DNA of 64,000 nt from an uncultured Propionivibrio sp. (GTDB taxonomy: Bacteria; Pseudomonadota; Gammaproteobacteria; Burkholderiales; Rhodocyclaceae): positions 744,001-808,000 of the forward strand of contig NZ_OY762655.1 in NCBI RefSeq assembly GCF_963666255.1. Direction: 5' to 3'. Below the pieces are notes generated by a model. The model was not told the DNA's origin and searched no databases. It saw nothing but the letters and a program-made list of their open reading frames with translations. Shown piece by piece: positions 25,099-34,468 of this stretch (the first letter of the stretch is position 1; each line of letters starts with the position of its first letter). The position numbers and the translations under genes were made by a program.

Positions 25099-26532
25099 AT
25101 GAAACGCGCTGAACTTATCCTCGAACTCGGCGACGACGATACGCAGCCGCGCTATCTTCGTCTGGCGACAGCCTTGCTGGCCGCCATCGAGCGCGGCCGC
25201 CTGCGTCCGGGCGACCTGCTGCCAGGCACCCGTGCCCTCTCTACCCAGCTTGGGATGCACCGTAACACCGTCAATGCGGCGTTTCACGAACTCATTTTGC
25301 AAGGCTGGCTGGTCGCCGAAGCCTCGCGCGGCACCCGTGTCGCGCCCGACCTGCCCGCCCTCGGCAAGATGCCGGGAGCGCCACGCCGGACGACAGCGCC
25401 CGCCCCGGGCGAGCACGATACGGCGACGCCCCTGCGCGTCTCGGACGGCATCCCCGATTCACGCCTGCTACCCGCCGCCGATCTGGCCCGTGCCTTCCGC
25501 CGCGCGATCTCGGCCCCCATGCATGGCATCGCCGAAGGCTACGGCGACCCACGCGGAACGCCGGCGCTGCGCCACGCACTCGCCGGCTATCTTGGCCAGG
25601 AACGCGGCATCGCGGCGGGTCCGGACGACCTGATCGTCACACGCGGCAGCCAGATGGCGATCTACCTGGCGGCACGAGCGAGCGTCGCACCGGGACAGGC
25701 GATCGCCGTCGAAGACCCCGGCTATCCGCTCGCCTGGGCGGCGTTCCGCGCGACCGGCGCGCAGATCGTCGGTGTTCCAGTCGATGCTAACGGCATCGAC
25801 GTCGCGGCGCTGGAAGCGCTGCTGGCAAAGCGTAACGATATCGGCGCCGTCTATGTCACCCCGCACCATCAATATCCGACGACGGCAACACTCGGCGCCG
25901 GCCGACGGTTGCACCTGCTCGAACTCGCCCGGCGGCACCGCCTGACCGTCATCGAGGACGACTACGACCACGAATACCGCTTCGCCGGCCGGCCGGTGTT
26001 GCCGCTGGCAGCGCGCACCGAAGCTGACGCGCCGGTCATTTACATCGGGTCCTTGTCCAAGCTGCTCTCGCCGACGATCCGGCTCGGCTACGCCGTGGCC
26101 CGCCCGGAGATCGTCGCGCGCATGGCCGAATACCGTAACGTCATTGACCGCCAGGGCGACGTGCCGCTCGAGACGGCCATGGCCGAACTGATCGCCGACG
26201 GCACGCTCGCGCGTCATGCGCGCAAGGCCCGGCGCATCTACGCAGCGCGGCGCGACCGCCTCGTTGATGCGCTGCGCAGACGGCTCGGCGATTCGCTGGT
26301 CGTCGACGCACCATCCGGCGGCCTCGCGGTCTGGACCCGGTTGCGCGGCGATGTTTCGGGCGACACCTGGCGCAGCGCTGCCGCCGACGTCGGCATCCAC
26401 ATCGCCGGCGGCACCGACTATGCGCTCGAGGCAAGCCGCGCCCCCAATGCTTTTCGCATCGGGTTTGCCAAGCTCGCCGACGACGAGATCGAGACGGTGG
26501 TCGAGCGCCTGGCAGCGGCTCGACCGGCCTAG
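25099..26532 (+). CDS. MocR/PdxR-family regulator (GntR HTH plus aminotransferase domain)
   Basis: A 477-residue protein with an N-terminal GntR-type winged helix (about residues 10-75, RPGDLLPGTRALSTQLGMHRNTVNAAFHEL) joined to a fold-type I aminotransferase-like domain. The PLP-binding Lys is in YIGSLSKLLSP, and the Asp contacting the PLP nitrogen is in VIEDDYDHEYR. Such proteins sense PLP or PLP-amino acid adducts and control B6 or GABA-related genes. I prefer the ATG at 25099 over a TTG at 25084. It is divergent from the oxidase/amidotransferase operon, its probable target. Confidence 0.85.
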   Translation: MKRAELILELGDDDTQPRYLRLATALLAAIERGRLRPGDLLPGTRALSTQLGMHRNTVNAAFHELILQGWLVAEASRGTRVAPDLPALGKMPGAPRRTTAPAPGEHDTATPLRVSDGIPDSRLLPAADLARAFRRAISAPMHGIAEGYGDPRGTPALRHALAGYLGQERGIAAGPDDLIVTRGSQMAIYLAARASVAPGQAIAVEDPGYPLAWAAFRATGAQIVGVPVDANGIDVAALEALLAKRNDIGAVYVTPHHQYPTTATLGAGRRLHLLELARRHRLTVIEDDYDHEYRFAGRPVLPLAARTEADAPVIYIGSLSKLLSPTIRLGYAVARPEIVARMAEYRNVIDRQGDVPLETAMAELIADGTLARHARKARRIYAARRDRLVDALRRRLGDSLVVDAPSGGLAVWTRLRGDVSGDTWRSAAADVGIHIAGGTDYALEASRAPNAFRIGFAKLADDEIETVVERLAAARPA

Positions 26533-26705
26533 CGCGACCCGGCGATCACCGCGACGACGTCGAGTGCCGCTACCGCGACCAGCGCCAGACAAGCGCCGAG
26601 ATCGCCGTGAACGAAACAGAGCGACAGCGACAACGCCGTCGTGACGGCGATCGCCGCCAGCGTCCAGAACGCTTCGTGCCGGGAGGAAGAAAGTGTGCGT
26701 GCCAT
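26529..26705 (-). CDS. Small membrane protein
   Basis: A 58-residue protein with two hydrophobic segments (FWTLAAIAVTTALSLSLCF and ACLALVAVAALDVVAVIAG). No family is recognised. A GGAG-type site lies upstream of the ATG at 26705. Its TAG and that of the convergent MocR gene share the palindrome CTAG. It is probably real, but a longer N-terminus is possible. Confidence 0.5.
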   Translation of the reverse strand: MARTLSSSRHEAFWTLAAIAVTTALSLSLCFVHGDLGACLALVAVAALDVVAVIAGSR

Positions 26706-26826
26706 GATCGATTCTCCTGAAATAACATGATCGGGATGCACCGTCGGCCGGGGTACGTGTATATACTATTGCTTGTTTCAAATCATGGAAAAACAAGCGA
26801 TCGCTCATGCGACAAGGTTAAGCAAT

Positions 26827-27756
26827 ATGACGTTCACCCAACTTGAAATTTTCGTCATGGTCGCCGAACTCGGCGGCTTCACCGCCGCCGCCGACAAGCT
26901 CGGCATCAGCCAGTCGGCCGTCTCCCACGCCCTGAAACAGCTCGAGCGCGAATGGGGCGTGACCCTGCTGTCACGCAACAAGGCCGGCATCGACCTGACC
27001 GAGATCGGCAAGCCGCTGCTCGTACGCGCCCGCGAGTTGCTCGGTATCGCCGAGGCGATGCGGCAGGAGATCTCGGCCGTGCGCGGCCTGCAGCGCGGCG
27101 TGCTGCGCATCGGTTCCTTCGGCCCCTCGTCCTCGCTCTTGCTGCTGCCGCAGATCCTCGAACGCTATCGCCAGCAGTATCCCGACATCGAGATCTTCGT
27201 CGACGAGGGCCCCGACGACGCCGTCGCCCAATGGATCGCCGAACGGCGCGTCGATGTCGGCTTTGTCGTGCTGCCGGACGAGCGTTTCGACACGCAACCG
27301 CTGATCGAGGACTACTTCGTCGCTGTACTGCCGGTCGGCCATCGGCTCGCGCGACAAACCCAACTACGTATTGCCGACCTCTGCGACGAGCCGTTCATCA
27401 TGACGGCTGCCGGCGCCGCGGCACAGATCGAACCCTTGTTCGAGCGCGCCGGCGTGCGCCCGAAGATCAAGCACCGCTATTCGCAGATCCTGACGATCAT
27501 CAAGATGGTCGAACATGGCGCCGGCGTCTCGATCATTTCGAGCCTCGCCCTCTCCGACCAGGTTATGGACCTCTGTCCCGGCGTCGTCAAGATTCCGCTG
27601 ACGCCGGTGGCGCGCCGCTCGGTCGGCCTCGCCATCAACAACCTTGCCCAGGCCAGCCCGGCGGTCCTCGCTTTCATGAAGACGGCACGAACGCTGGCGT
27701 CGGCATCGGCACTCGGCCCGACGCCACGCACGCCGGGATCGCGCCGCCGCAGTTGA
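26827..27756 (+). CDS. LysR-family regulator
   Basis: A 309-residue LysR-type regulator beginning MTFTQLEIFVMVAELGGFTAA, with the helix-turn-helix at about residues 18-40 and a two-subdomain effector domain after residue 90. I place the start at 26827 because the protein then aligns with the family; the frame is open to 26773. A TATACT near 26764 may be a -10 box. Its target is not obvious: it faces the convergent alpha-E gene and lies next to the small membrane protein gene. Confidence 0.85.
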   Translation: MTFTQLEIFVMVAELGGFTAAADKLGISQSAVSHALKQLEREWGVTLLSRNKAGIDLTEIGKPLLVRARELLGIAEAMRQEISAVRGLQRGVLRIGSFGPSSSLLLLPQILERYRQQYPDIEIFVDEGPDDAVAQWIAERRVDVGFVVLPDERFDTQPLIEDYFVAVLPVGHRLARQTQLRIADLCDEPFIMTAAGAAAQIEPLFERAGVRPKIKHRYSQILTIIKMVEHGAGVSIISSLALSDQVMDLCPGVVKIPLTPVARRSVGLAINNLAQASPAVLAFMKTARTLASASALGPTPRTPGSRRRS

Positions 27757-27770
27757 AAGCGCCCGCCGCC

Positions 27771-28712
27771 TCAGCACTCCGGCATCAGGAAGTCATGACG
27801 AATGCCTTCGCCGAGTTCATAGATGCGGTCCATGAAATCGGTGAGGAATTCGTGCAGACCGCCGGCCAGCACGTCGTCGATGCGGCCGTAGTGGATCTGT
27901 GAGTAGAGCCGGCCGGCAAGGCGTTCGGTCTCGGCCGATTGCGGATTGCGGATACCGTCGAGCGTCTTGACGACGCCGTGCAGACAGGCATGCAATGAGC
28001 GCGGCATGTCCGGGCGCAGGATCAGCAATTCGGCGACGCGCGCCGGGGTGATGACGTCGCGATAGACCTTGCGATAGACCTCGAAGGCTGACACCGAGCG
28101 CAGCAGCGCGCCCCACTGGTAGAAATCGCTGGCACCTTCCTCGCCATGTCCGCTGCCGAGCACATGGTATTTGACGTCGAGAATGCGGGCGGTGTTGTCG
28201 GCGCGCTCGAGGTAACCGCCGAGCCGGATAAAGCTCAAGGCCTCATCCTGCAGCATGGTGCCGAAGGTGACGCCGCGGATCACCGCCGCGCGCAGCTTGA
28301 CCCACTCGAAGAAAGCGCCGATGCCGCCGGCCAGGATCGGCTCGATCTTCTGGTCGCGCACCTCGAGCCAGGTCATGTTGCAGCTTTCCCAGGTCTCCGA
28401 GGTCAGCGTGCCGCGCACCGCGTGGGCGTTCTCGCGCGCTGCGCGCAGGCAGCTGAAGATCGACGACAGGTTGTCCGGATCGAGCACCATGAAGCGCAGC
28501 ACGTTCTCGGCATTGGCTTCGTCATAACGCGCGAAGAAGGCCTCGTCGAGGCTGTTCAGCGCCAGGATCGCGCCCCAGTTCTGATTTTCGGCGGCCAGCG
28601 GCTTCGGCACCAGCGACATCTGGTAGGTCACGTCAAGCAGGCGGGCGAGGTTCTCGGCGCGCTCGGTATAGCGCGACATCCAGTAGAGGTGGTCGGCGGT
28701 GCGGCTCAGCAT
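27771..28712 (-). CDS. Alpha-E domain protein
   Basis: A 313-residue all-helical alpha-E domain protein ([27 protein letters not shown] is typical of the N-terminus). In comparative-genomic work these proteins accompany circularly permuted ATP-grasp enzymes and transglutaminase-like proteins in predicted peptide-synthesis or peptide-modification operons. It overlaps the ATP-grasp gene by seven bases, so the two are translationally coupled. The biochemical function of the domain is not established. Confidence 0.85.
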   Translation of the reverse strand: MLSRTADHLYWMSRYTERAENLARLLDVTYQMSLVPKPLAAENQNWGAILALNSLDEAFFARYDEANAENVLRFMVLDPDNLSSIFSCLRAARENAHAVRGTLTSETWESCNMTWLEVRDQKIEPILAGGIGAFFEWVKLRAAVIRGVTFGTMLQDEALSFIRLGGYLERADNTARILDVKYHVLGSGHGEEGASDFYQWGALLRSVSAFEVYRKVYRDVITPARVAELLILRPDMPRSLHACLHGVVKTLDGIRNPQSAETERLAGRLYSQIHYGRIDDVLAGGLHEFLTDFMDRIYELGEGIRHDFLMPEC

Positions 28713-30145
28713 GATGCGTTCTCCCGTCCGTTGTTTTCAAGCACCCAGGTATCCTTGGTGCCCCCGCCCTGCGACGAATTGACGACCAGCGAGCCTTCGC
28801 GCAGCGCGACCCGCGTCAGGCCGCCGGGCACCATGTCAATGTCCTTGCCCGAGAGGACGAAAGGCCGCAGGTCGAGGTGACGTGGCGCCACCCCTGACTC
28901 GACGAAGGTCGGGCAGGTCGACAGCGCCAGCGTCGGCTGGGCGATGTATTTTTCCGGCGCAGCGACGATGCGCGCGCGGAAGTCCTCGATCTGCTGACGC
29001 GTCGAGGCGGGCCCGACGAGCATGCCGTAGCCGCCAGCGCCATGCACTTCCTTGACGACCAACTCGGGCAGGTGGTCGAGCACGTAGCGGAGATCGTCGG
29101 GCTTGCGCAGCATGTAGGTCGGCACGTTGTTGAGCAGCGGTTCCTCGCCGAGATAGAAGCGGATCATGTCCGGCACATAGGGATAGATCGACTTGTCATC
29201 AGCAACGCCCGTGCCGATCGCGTTGGCGAGCGTCACGCGGCCGGCGCGGTAGGCCGAGAGCAGCCCCGGCACGCCAAGCATCGAATCCTTGCGGAAGGCG
29301 AGCGGATCGAGGAAATCGTCGTCGAGGCGACGGTAGATGACATCGACACGCTGCGGGCCGCGCGTCGTGCGCATGAAGACGGTGTCGCGATCGACGAACA
29401 GGTCGCGCCCCTCGACGAGTTCGACGCCCATCTGCTGTGCCAGGAAAGTGTGTTCAAAGTAGGCGCTGTTATAGACGCCGGGCGTCAGCAGCACGACGGT
29501 CGGGTCCTCGACGCCGGCCGGCGCCACCGTGCGCAGGTTCTCGAGCAACATGTCGGGATAATGCTGGACGGGTGCGATCTGATGGCGCGCGAACAGTTCG
29601 GGAAAGAGCCGCATCATCATCTTGCGGTCTTCGATCATGTAGGACACGCCCGACGGGACGCGCAGGTTGTCCTCCAGGACGTAAAACTCGCCCTCGCCGG
29701 CGCGCACGAGATCGACGCCGGTGATGTGCGAATAGATCCCGGCCGGCACGTCCACACCGATCATCTCGCGACGAAATTGCGCGTTATTCAGGATCTGCTC
29801 TTCGGGAATCAGCCCGGCGCGCAGGATTTCCTGGTCGTGGTAGATGTCGCCGAGAAAGGCGTTGAGCGCCTTGACGCGCTGGCGCAGGCCGCCCTGCAGG
29901 GCCTTCCACTCGTCGGCGGGAATGACGCGCGGAATGATGTCGAAGGGAATCAGGCGCTCCTTGCCGGCTTCCTCGCCATAGACCGCGAAGGTGATGCCGA
30001 CGCGCCGAAAGGCGATGTCGGCTTCGGCGCGCTTGCGCTCGATCCGCTCGGCCGGGGTCCGCGCCAGCCATTCTTCATAGCCCCGGTAATGCGGACGGAC
30101 GCTGCCGTCCGCCGCGTGCATTTCATCGAAAAATTTTTTCGTCAT
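28706..30145 (-). CDS. Circularly permuted type 2 ATP-grasp protein
   Basis: A 479-residue ATP-grasp ligase of the circularly permuted type. Characteristic segments are [49 protein letters not shown] and near the end [14 protein letters not shown]. It is predicted to form an amide bond, probably extending or modifying a peptide, with the alpha-E partner. The start at 30145 has GTGAGG upstream; an ATG at 30172 is also in frame but lacks a good site. No transglutaminase is in this first locus, unlike the second one at 33561-40376. Confidence 0.85.
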   Translation of the reverse strand: MTKKFFDEMHAADGSVRPHYRGYEEWLARTPAERIERKRAEADIAFRRVGITFAVYGEEAGKERLIPFDIIPRVIPADEWKALQGGLRQRVKALNAFLGDIYHDQEILRAGLIPEEQILNNAQFRREMIGVDVPAGIYSHITGVDLVRAGEGEFYVLEDNLRVPSGVSYMIEDRKMMMRLFPELFARHQIAPVQHYPDMLLENLRTVAPAGVEDPTVVLLTPGVYNSAYFEHTFLAQQMGVELVEGRDLFVDRDTVFMRTTRGPQRVDVIYRRLDDDFLDPLAFRKDSMLGVPGLLSAYRAGRVTLANAIGTGVADDKSIYPYVPDMIRFYLGEEPLLNNVPTYMLRKPDDLRYVLDHLPELVVKEVHGAGGYGMLVGPASTRQQIEDFRARIVAAPEKYIAQPTLALSTCPTFVESGVAPRHLDLRPFVLSGKDIDMVPGGLTRVALREGSLVVNSSQGGGTKDTWVLENNGRENASC

Positions 30146-30254
30146 GGCCCTCACCGCTGCGAAGATGTCCATGACACTTCTAGCAGAAAGCGTACCAAAG
30201 GCGGACTGCCAGTATTGACCGGCTTTTACGGCGACAACGCAAGATCGATGCACC

Positions 30255-30285
30255 AAAAGCGGCCGCCCCGCACCCCGGCGGGGCG
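30255..30285 (-). terminator. Probable terminator of the caspase operon
   Basis: Minus-strand stem CGCCCCGC / GCGGGGCG followed after a few bases by TTTT. It lies downstream of the caspase-like gene and upstream of the ATP-grasp operon start. Confidence 0.5.
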
Positions 30286-30331
30286 CGTCATGCCCGCATC
30301 ATGGCAGCAAGCGTGTCGGTCTGGCGTCGCC

Positions 30332-31852
30332 CTACGGACTCTCGCCGATGCGGATCAGCGCCGCGCCAAAGGCATCCGAGCCAACCTGTCCCGAAAGCAC
30401 GATCGTCTGCTGCAGCAAGGAGTTGCCCTGCGCATCGCGCAGACTCTTCAGGAACGGTCCTTCCTTGACCGCCCGCAGGCGCGAGAGATCGCGCGGCGTG
30501 TCGGTCAGCATCACCAGGATCGTGTCCTCGCCGACCGGGCCGCCGGCGGTGAAGGCCCAGCCCGGGCGCGGCAGGCGGCGCGTCTCGCCCGCCTTGATGG
30601 CGTTCTGCCCGTCGAGCGCATTCGGATAGAGCAGGTACAGGCTCTCGTTATCGGACCCGGCCATGACGAGATAGAGATAGCCGTCGCGATTGGCCGTGAT
30701 CGACAGTTCGAAGGCATCGGCGCCGATCTTTAACGTGGACTTCGGCACATCGACGCGCAAGGCGCGCGCCGCGTCGCGCTGCATGTAGATTTCCTCAAGC
30801 ACGCGGGCCGGCGTGGCGCTGACCACGGGCGGTGCCTGAACTGCGGGGACAACCGGGACCGCTGACACGGCGGAAGCGACCGCGACGGCAGGCGCAACCG
30901 GCGCCGGCTTGGCCTCGGCGGCGATCCAGCCCGGCACGAAATCGGCATTGCCGCCGATCACCATGTTCTGCCCGGTGATGCCCGGCCAGCTGACGAGATC
31001 CTTGTTCAGCCGGTTCTGTGCACATTGCGTCACCTCGCTGACCGTCACCGCGCCGCTGCCGTCGATGTCACGCGCCTCGCCGAACAGGCAGTCGCTCCAG
31101 GCCACCGTGGCGAAACCGCCCTGTTCGGGATTGTCGAAGGAGACCTCGTCGGGACGTGCCGCCGCGATATGCACGACGTTTTCCGGCGTGTTGCCCTGCT
31201 CGCGCATGACCAGCGCCAACGAGCGCGTCGAGAAGTTTGACGGCTTCGAACAGCTCTCGGGCGCGCCGACCGGCGTGAACTTCGGCGTCAGGCGACGGCC
31301 GTTGTACTGCAGCGAGCGGGTCGAGAACGGCGCCGTGGCGACCCCGCCGGAGAAGCAGGCGTCATAGAAGACGAACAGCTTGTCGGTCTTCTGCGCGAGG
31401 CGCTTGAGCATGCCGCCGAGTTCCTGGTTGCTGAGCGGACGCCCGTCACTGGCCAGCAAGCCCTCGACGCAATAATTCTGCGGACTGCTCGCGTCGAGCC
31501 AGCGGGTGCCGTGTCCCGAGTAATAGATGAAGACGCGGTCGCCGGCGGCGATACGACGTTCGAGTCCGGCGATGGCGGCACGGATCGCGTCCGCAGTCGC
31601 CTGTCCGTCCCGGAGATAGACGATGTTTTCATCGGGAACGGCCATCGCACGCGCCATCTTGCGCGCATTGGCGACGTCGAAACGAACGCCTTCGAGCATC
31701 GGGATTTCCTTCGGTCCGTACTGACCGATGGCGATGATCAGGGCATGGCGGCCGACACGCGGCGGCGGATTTCCCTGCGCCAGCGCGAAGACGGGGCAGA
31801 GCAGCGCGATGGCGGCGAGGACAACAATCAGGCGGTGCAATGTAATCTGCAT
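30332..31852 (-). CDS. Exported caspase-like (C14) protease with DUF4384-type C-terminus
   Basis: A 506-residue protein with a Sec signal peptide (cleavage near ALAQ, residue 26), then a caspase-fold domain. The catalytic dyad is His114 in YYSGHGT and Cys166 in FYDACFSGG. An Ala/Pro/Val-rich linker at about 325-365 leads to a C-terminal beta domain resembling DUF4384 (ANRDGYLYLVMAG). The signal peptide places the protease in the periplasm or outside, unusual compared with cytosolic metacaspases. It is last in an operon with OmpA and a secreted protein, six bases after the OmpA gene. Confidence 0.85.
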   Translation of the reverse strand: MQITLHRLIVVLAAIALLCPVFALAQGNPPPRVGRHALIIAIGQYGPKEIPMLEGVRFDVANARKMARAMAVPDENIVYLRDGQATADAIRAAIAGLERRIAAGDRVFIYYSGHGTRWLDASSPQNYCVEGLLASDGRPLSNQELGGMLKRLAQKTDKLFVFYDACFSGGVATAPFSTRSLQYNGRRLTPKFTPVGAPESCSKPSNFSTRSLALVMREQGNTPENVVHIAAARPDEVSFDNPEQGGFATVAWSDCLFGEARDIDGSGAVTVSEVTQCAQNRLNKDLVSWPGITGQNMVIGGNADFVPGWIAAEAKPAPVAPAVAVASAVSAVPVVPAVQAPPVVSATPARVLEEIYMQRDAARALRVDVPKSTLKIGADAFELSITANRDGYLYLVMAGSDNESLYLLYPNALDGQNAIKAGETRRLPRPGWAFTAGGPVGEDTILVMLTDTPRDLSRLRAVKEGPFLKSLRDAQGNSLLQQTIVLSGQVGSDAFGAALIRIGESP

Positions 31853-31858
31853 GATCTT

Positions 31859-32458
31859 CTAACGCACGGTGACGATTCTGACGCGACGGTTCTCGCCAGC
31901 GTACGGGTCCTGTGGGAGCGCGAGGTCGCGCGATCCGCGCCCGAGCGCGAACAACTGCTGTTCGGCGATCCCGCGCTCGACCAGCCACTGGCGCACGGCG
32001 TCGGCGCGCTGCTGCGACAGCCGCATGTTGTAGGCATCGCCGCCCTTGGCATCGGTATGCCCTTCGATCAGAAACGAGTTGCCGCGCAGTTCCTGCGAGG
32101 CCAGCGCATTGGCGAGATTGCGCAGCACGAACTGGCTTTCCTGTGTGATCTTCGCCGAGTTGAACTCGAACAGGATCGAGAGCGAGATGCTGGGCCGCGC
32201 AGCCGGCGCGGCCACCGGCGCAGGCGAAGGTAGCGCCGCATTGCCGCCGGCAGGCGCGACGGGGACTTCCGGCGTCGCCTGCCCTGCCGCCGGCGCTTCT
32301 GCGGCACTCTCGGTCTTGATGACGTTGAGATTTCTGAACTGGATCCGTTGCTTCGGCACCAACGCGTTGATGATCTCGTCGGTTCCCGGCGCGGCGGCCG
32401 GCTGCGCCCAGGACGATGTCGCCAGGCACAAGAGTAGGACGGTGACGATGGATTTCAT
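31859..32458 (-). CDS. OmpA-family peptidoglycan-binding protein
   Basis: A 199-residue exported protein with a signal peptide (cleavage near SSWA, residue 18), a Pro/Ala-rich spacer at about 60-90 and a C-terminal OmpA/MotB domain (ILFEFNSAKI, EGHTDAKGGDAYNMRLSQQRADAVRQWL). The Asp and Arg that grip diaminopimelate are present. There is no beta-barrel, so it is a periplasmic anchor. It may hold the caspase-like protein and its partner near the cell wall. Confidence 0.88.
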   Translation of the reverse strand: MKSIVTVLLLCLATSSWAQPAAAPGTDEIINALVPKQRIQFRNLNVIKTESAAEAPAAGQATPEVPVAPAGGNAALPSPAPVAAPAARPSISLSILFEFNSAKITQESQFVLRNLANALASQELRGNSFLIEGHTDAKGGDAYNMRLSQQRADAVRQWLVERGIAEQQLFALGRGSRDLALPQDPYAGENRRVRIVTVR

Positions 32459-32465
32459 TCAAGCC

Positions 32466-33341
32466 TCATTCGGATTTGACATGCTGGATCATGAGCGCCG
32501 TCGAGGTGACATCGTTACGCTCGTAGTCGGAAGTACCGGAAAAACTCAGCTTGTTGTCGGGCTGGCTCAGGTTCTGCAGCGAGCGTGTCTTGATCACGCC
32601 CTTGGCCGCCGCCGCGACACGCGGATTCTGGCCCTCGCCACACGCCGGCAGGCGATTGCCGAATTCGGCCTTCAGCGCCTCCATGTCCGGACCGCCGGGC
32701 AAACAGGGGAAGAAATAGAGCCGGATCACCTCGACCCCGGGCCGGCCGACAAGCTTGATGCCGTGATCCGAGGGAATCCGGTTGGTCGCGCCGGGGAAAA
32801 CCGTGTAGACGCCAAGATCGTTGATCTGCCCGCCCGGATCGATGTTTTCGAGACGCACTTGCCCGGGCAGGTTGGTGGCATAGCGAATGGCGAACACATC
32901 GCCGGTTTTCAGCGACGCCGTCGCCTCCTCGATCGGCAGGCTGCGCAACACATCGAAAGAATTCGGGTCGAGCTGGTCGATGGCATGGCCGACCGTCGGC
33001 ACCAGCCGTTCGTTGGCGGGACCGCCTTCCGCTCCGCCGGCGAGGAGATTCTGTGACATATCGACGAGCGGCTTGAAGATGCCGTCGATCTCGTTCTTGA
33101 ACACCTTCTGGAACATCATGCTGCCGATCTGCTGGACGACGAAGCCGAGCAAGGGCGCGAATTTCGGCTGCGGCGCCGCCGCTGCCCCGGTCGCCTCGCC
33201 CGGCGGCGGCGACTGGGCAAACGTCGGCGACGCCGGCGCAACCAGCGCCAATGCCAACAGCATCGATACCGCCCAACGGGCACGCGGGGCGCTGCCGCGG
33301 CGCCATGCCAAGAGCTTTTGTTCCGACTGACCGGAAATCAT
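32466..33341 (-). CDS. Secreted protein of unknown function with a DUF4384-like region
   Basis: A 291-residue protein. A long signal sequence (hydrophobic WAVSMLLALALVAPASPTFA, cleavage near residue 43) is followed by a Pro/Ala spacer and a domain with LKTGDVFAIRYATNLPGQVRLENID, which resembles the DUF4384 region at the end of the caspase-like protein. Start chosen at 33341 (MISGQSEQ); an upstream in-frame start exists. It is the first gene of the secreted-OmpA-caspase operon. The function is unknown; shared domain type suggests that it binds or is processed with the caspase-like protein. Confidence 0.6.
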   Translation of the reverse strand: MISGQSEQKLLAWRRGSAPRARWAVSMLLALALVAPASPTFAQSPPPGEATGAAAAPQPKFAPLLGFVVQQIGSMMFQKVFKNEIDGIFKPLVDMSQNLLAGGAEGGPANERLVPTVGHAIDQLDPNSFDVLRSLPIEEATASLKTGDVFAIRYATNLPGQVRLENIDPGGQINDLGVYTVFPGATNRIPSDHGIKLVGRPGVEVIRLYFFPCLPGGPDMEALKAEFGNRLPACGEGQNPRVAAAAKGVIKTRSLQNLSQPDNKLSFSGTSDYERNDVTSTALMIQHVKSE

Positions 33342-33560
33342 GCACCTTCTCCCTGTGTGCCGGCCTTCAACGCTGCGTCGAGGCCGATCCCGCACTCATG
33401 AATAAAGACAATCGTATCGATGGTGCGTCATCTCACTAACGCTAGCATGCGCATCGGTGTCTGGCAAACGAATCAGGACGCAAACGTCATGCTGGCGCCG
33501 AGGCGGGGATCAACCGGGAGAAATACGCACAAGCAGCCGGAAACGGGACGGGTTGATCCG

Positions 33561-34463
33561 TTAGGCTTCTTCGCAGGGCGTCACGGTCACCGCCACTTCC
33601 GGCTGATGCGCGTCGCCGCCGAGAATGACGCCGCGCAACGGCGACACATCGCCGAAATCGCGCCCCCAGGCAACGGTGATGTGCTCGCGGTCGGGCAGCA
33701 CATTATTGGTCGGATCGAAATCCACCCAGATACCGCCGGAAACATCGGGACAGAACACCGATACCCAGGCATGCGAGGCATCGGCGCCAATCAGGCGCGG
33801 CTTGCCGGGCGGCGGCCGGGTCAGGAGATAGCCGCTGACATAGCGTGCCGACAGGCCGAGCGAGCGCAGGCAGGAAATCATCAGATGGGCGAAATCCTGG
33901 CAGACGCCGCGCCGCTGCTCGAGCACCGTCAGCACTGGCGTGGCTACCGTCGTCGCCTTGGCATCGTAGCGGAACTCCCGGAAGACCCGCCGCATCAGGT
34001 CGCGCACCGCGTCGAGCAGCGGCCGCCCGGGCGTGAAGCTTGGCGCGGCATAGGCGGCAAACTCGCGCTTGACCCGCGTATAGGGCGACTCGAACAAATA
34101 GACGCTGGCCTCGAGCGCGACCGGCAGCACCCCGTAGGTCAGGCGGTCGCGCACGGATTCCCATGCCGGTGCCGCGAAGGCCAGCGCGTCGAGCTGCCGC
34201 GACAGCACTTCGACGCGACTTTCGGCCCGCACCACGAGGCTGCCGTGCGGCGCCTCGATCGCGAACTGACGTACCGGATTACCGAAGCTGTCGACGCGCT
34301 CGCGATCGACGCCCGGCGTCGGCAAGATGACGATCTCATGGGCGAGACAGCGCTGCCACGGACAGGCGCGCGGCGTCAGGTGCAGCAACTGGCGCGACAG
34401 CGAGACCGGACTCTCGTAGTCGTAGCGGGTCTCGTGAATGACGTGGTAACGCGTGCTGTCCAT
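33561..34463 (-). CDS. Transglutaminase-like cysteine protease-fold protein
   Basis: A 300-residue protein: N-terminal bacterial transglutaminase-associated domain (YHVIHETRYDYESPVSLSRQLLHL) and a transglutaminase core with the triad Cys in RRGVCQDFAHL, His in SHAWVSVF and Asp in WVDFDPTNN. It starts five bases after the ATP-grasp/alpha-E fusion and forms a three-gene operon with it and the large DUF2126 protein. Predicted role in cleaving or cross-linking the peptide product of the ATP-grasp enzyme. Confidence 0.85.
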   Translation of the reverse strand: MDSTRYHVIHETRYDYESPVSLSRQLLHLTPRACPWQRCLAHEIVILPTPGVDRERVDSFGNPVRQFAIEAPHGSLVVRAESRVEVLSRQLDALAFAAPAWESVRDRLTYGVLPVALEASVYLFESPYTRVKREFAAYAAPSFTPGRPLLDAVRDLMRRVFREFRYDAKATTVATPVLTVLEQRRGVCQDFAHLMISCLRSLGLSARYVSGYLLTRPPPGKPRLIGADASHAWVSVFCPDVSGGIWVDFDPTNNVLPDREHITVAWGRDFGDVSPLRGVILGGDAHQPEVAVTVTPCEEA

Positions 34464-34468
34464 GAGCT

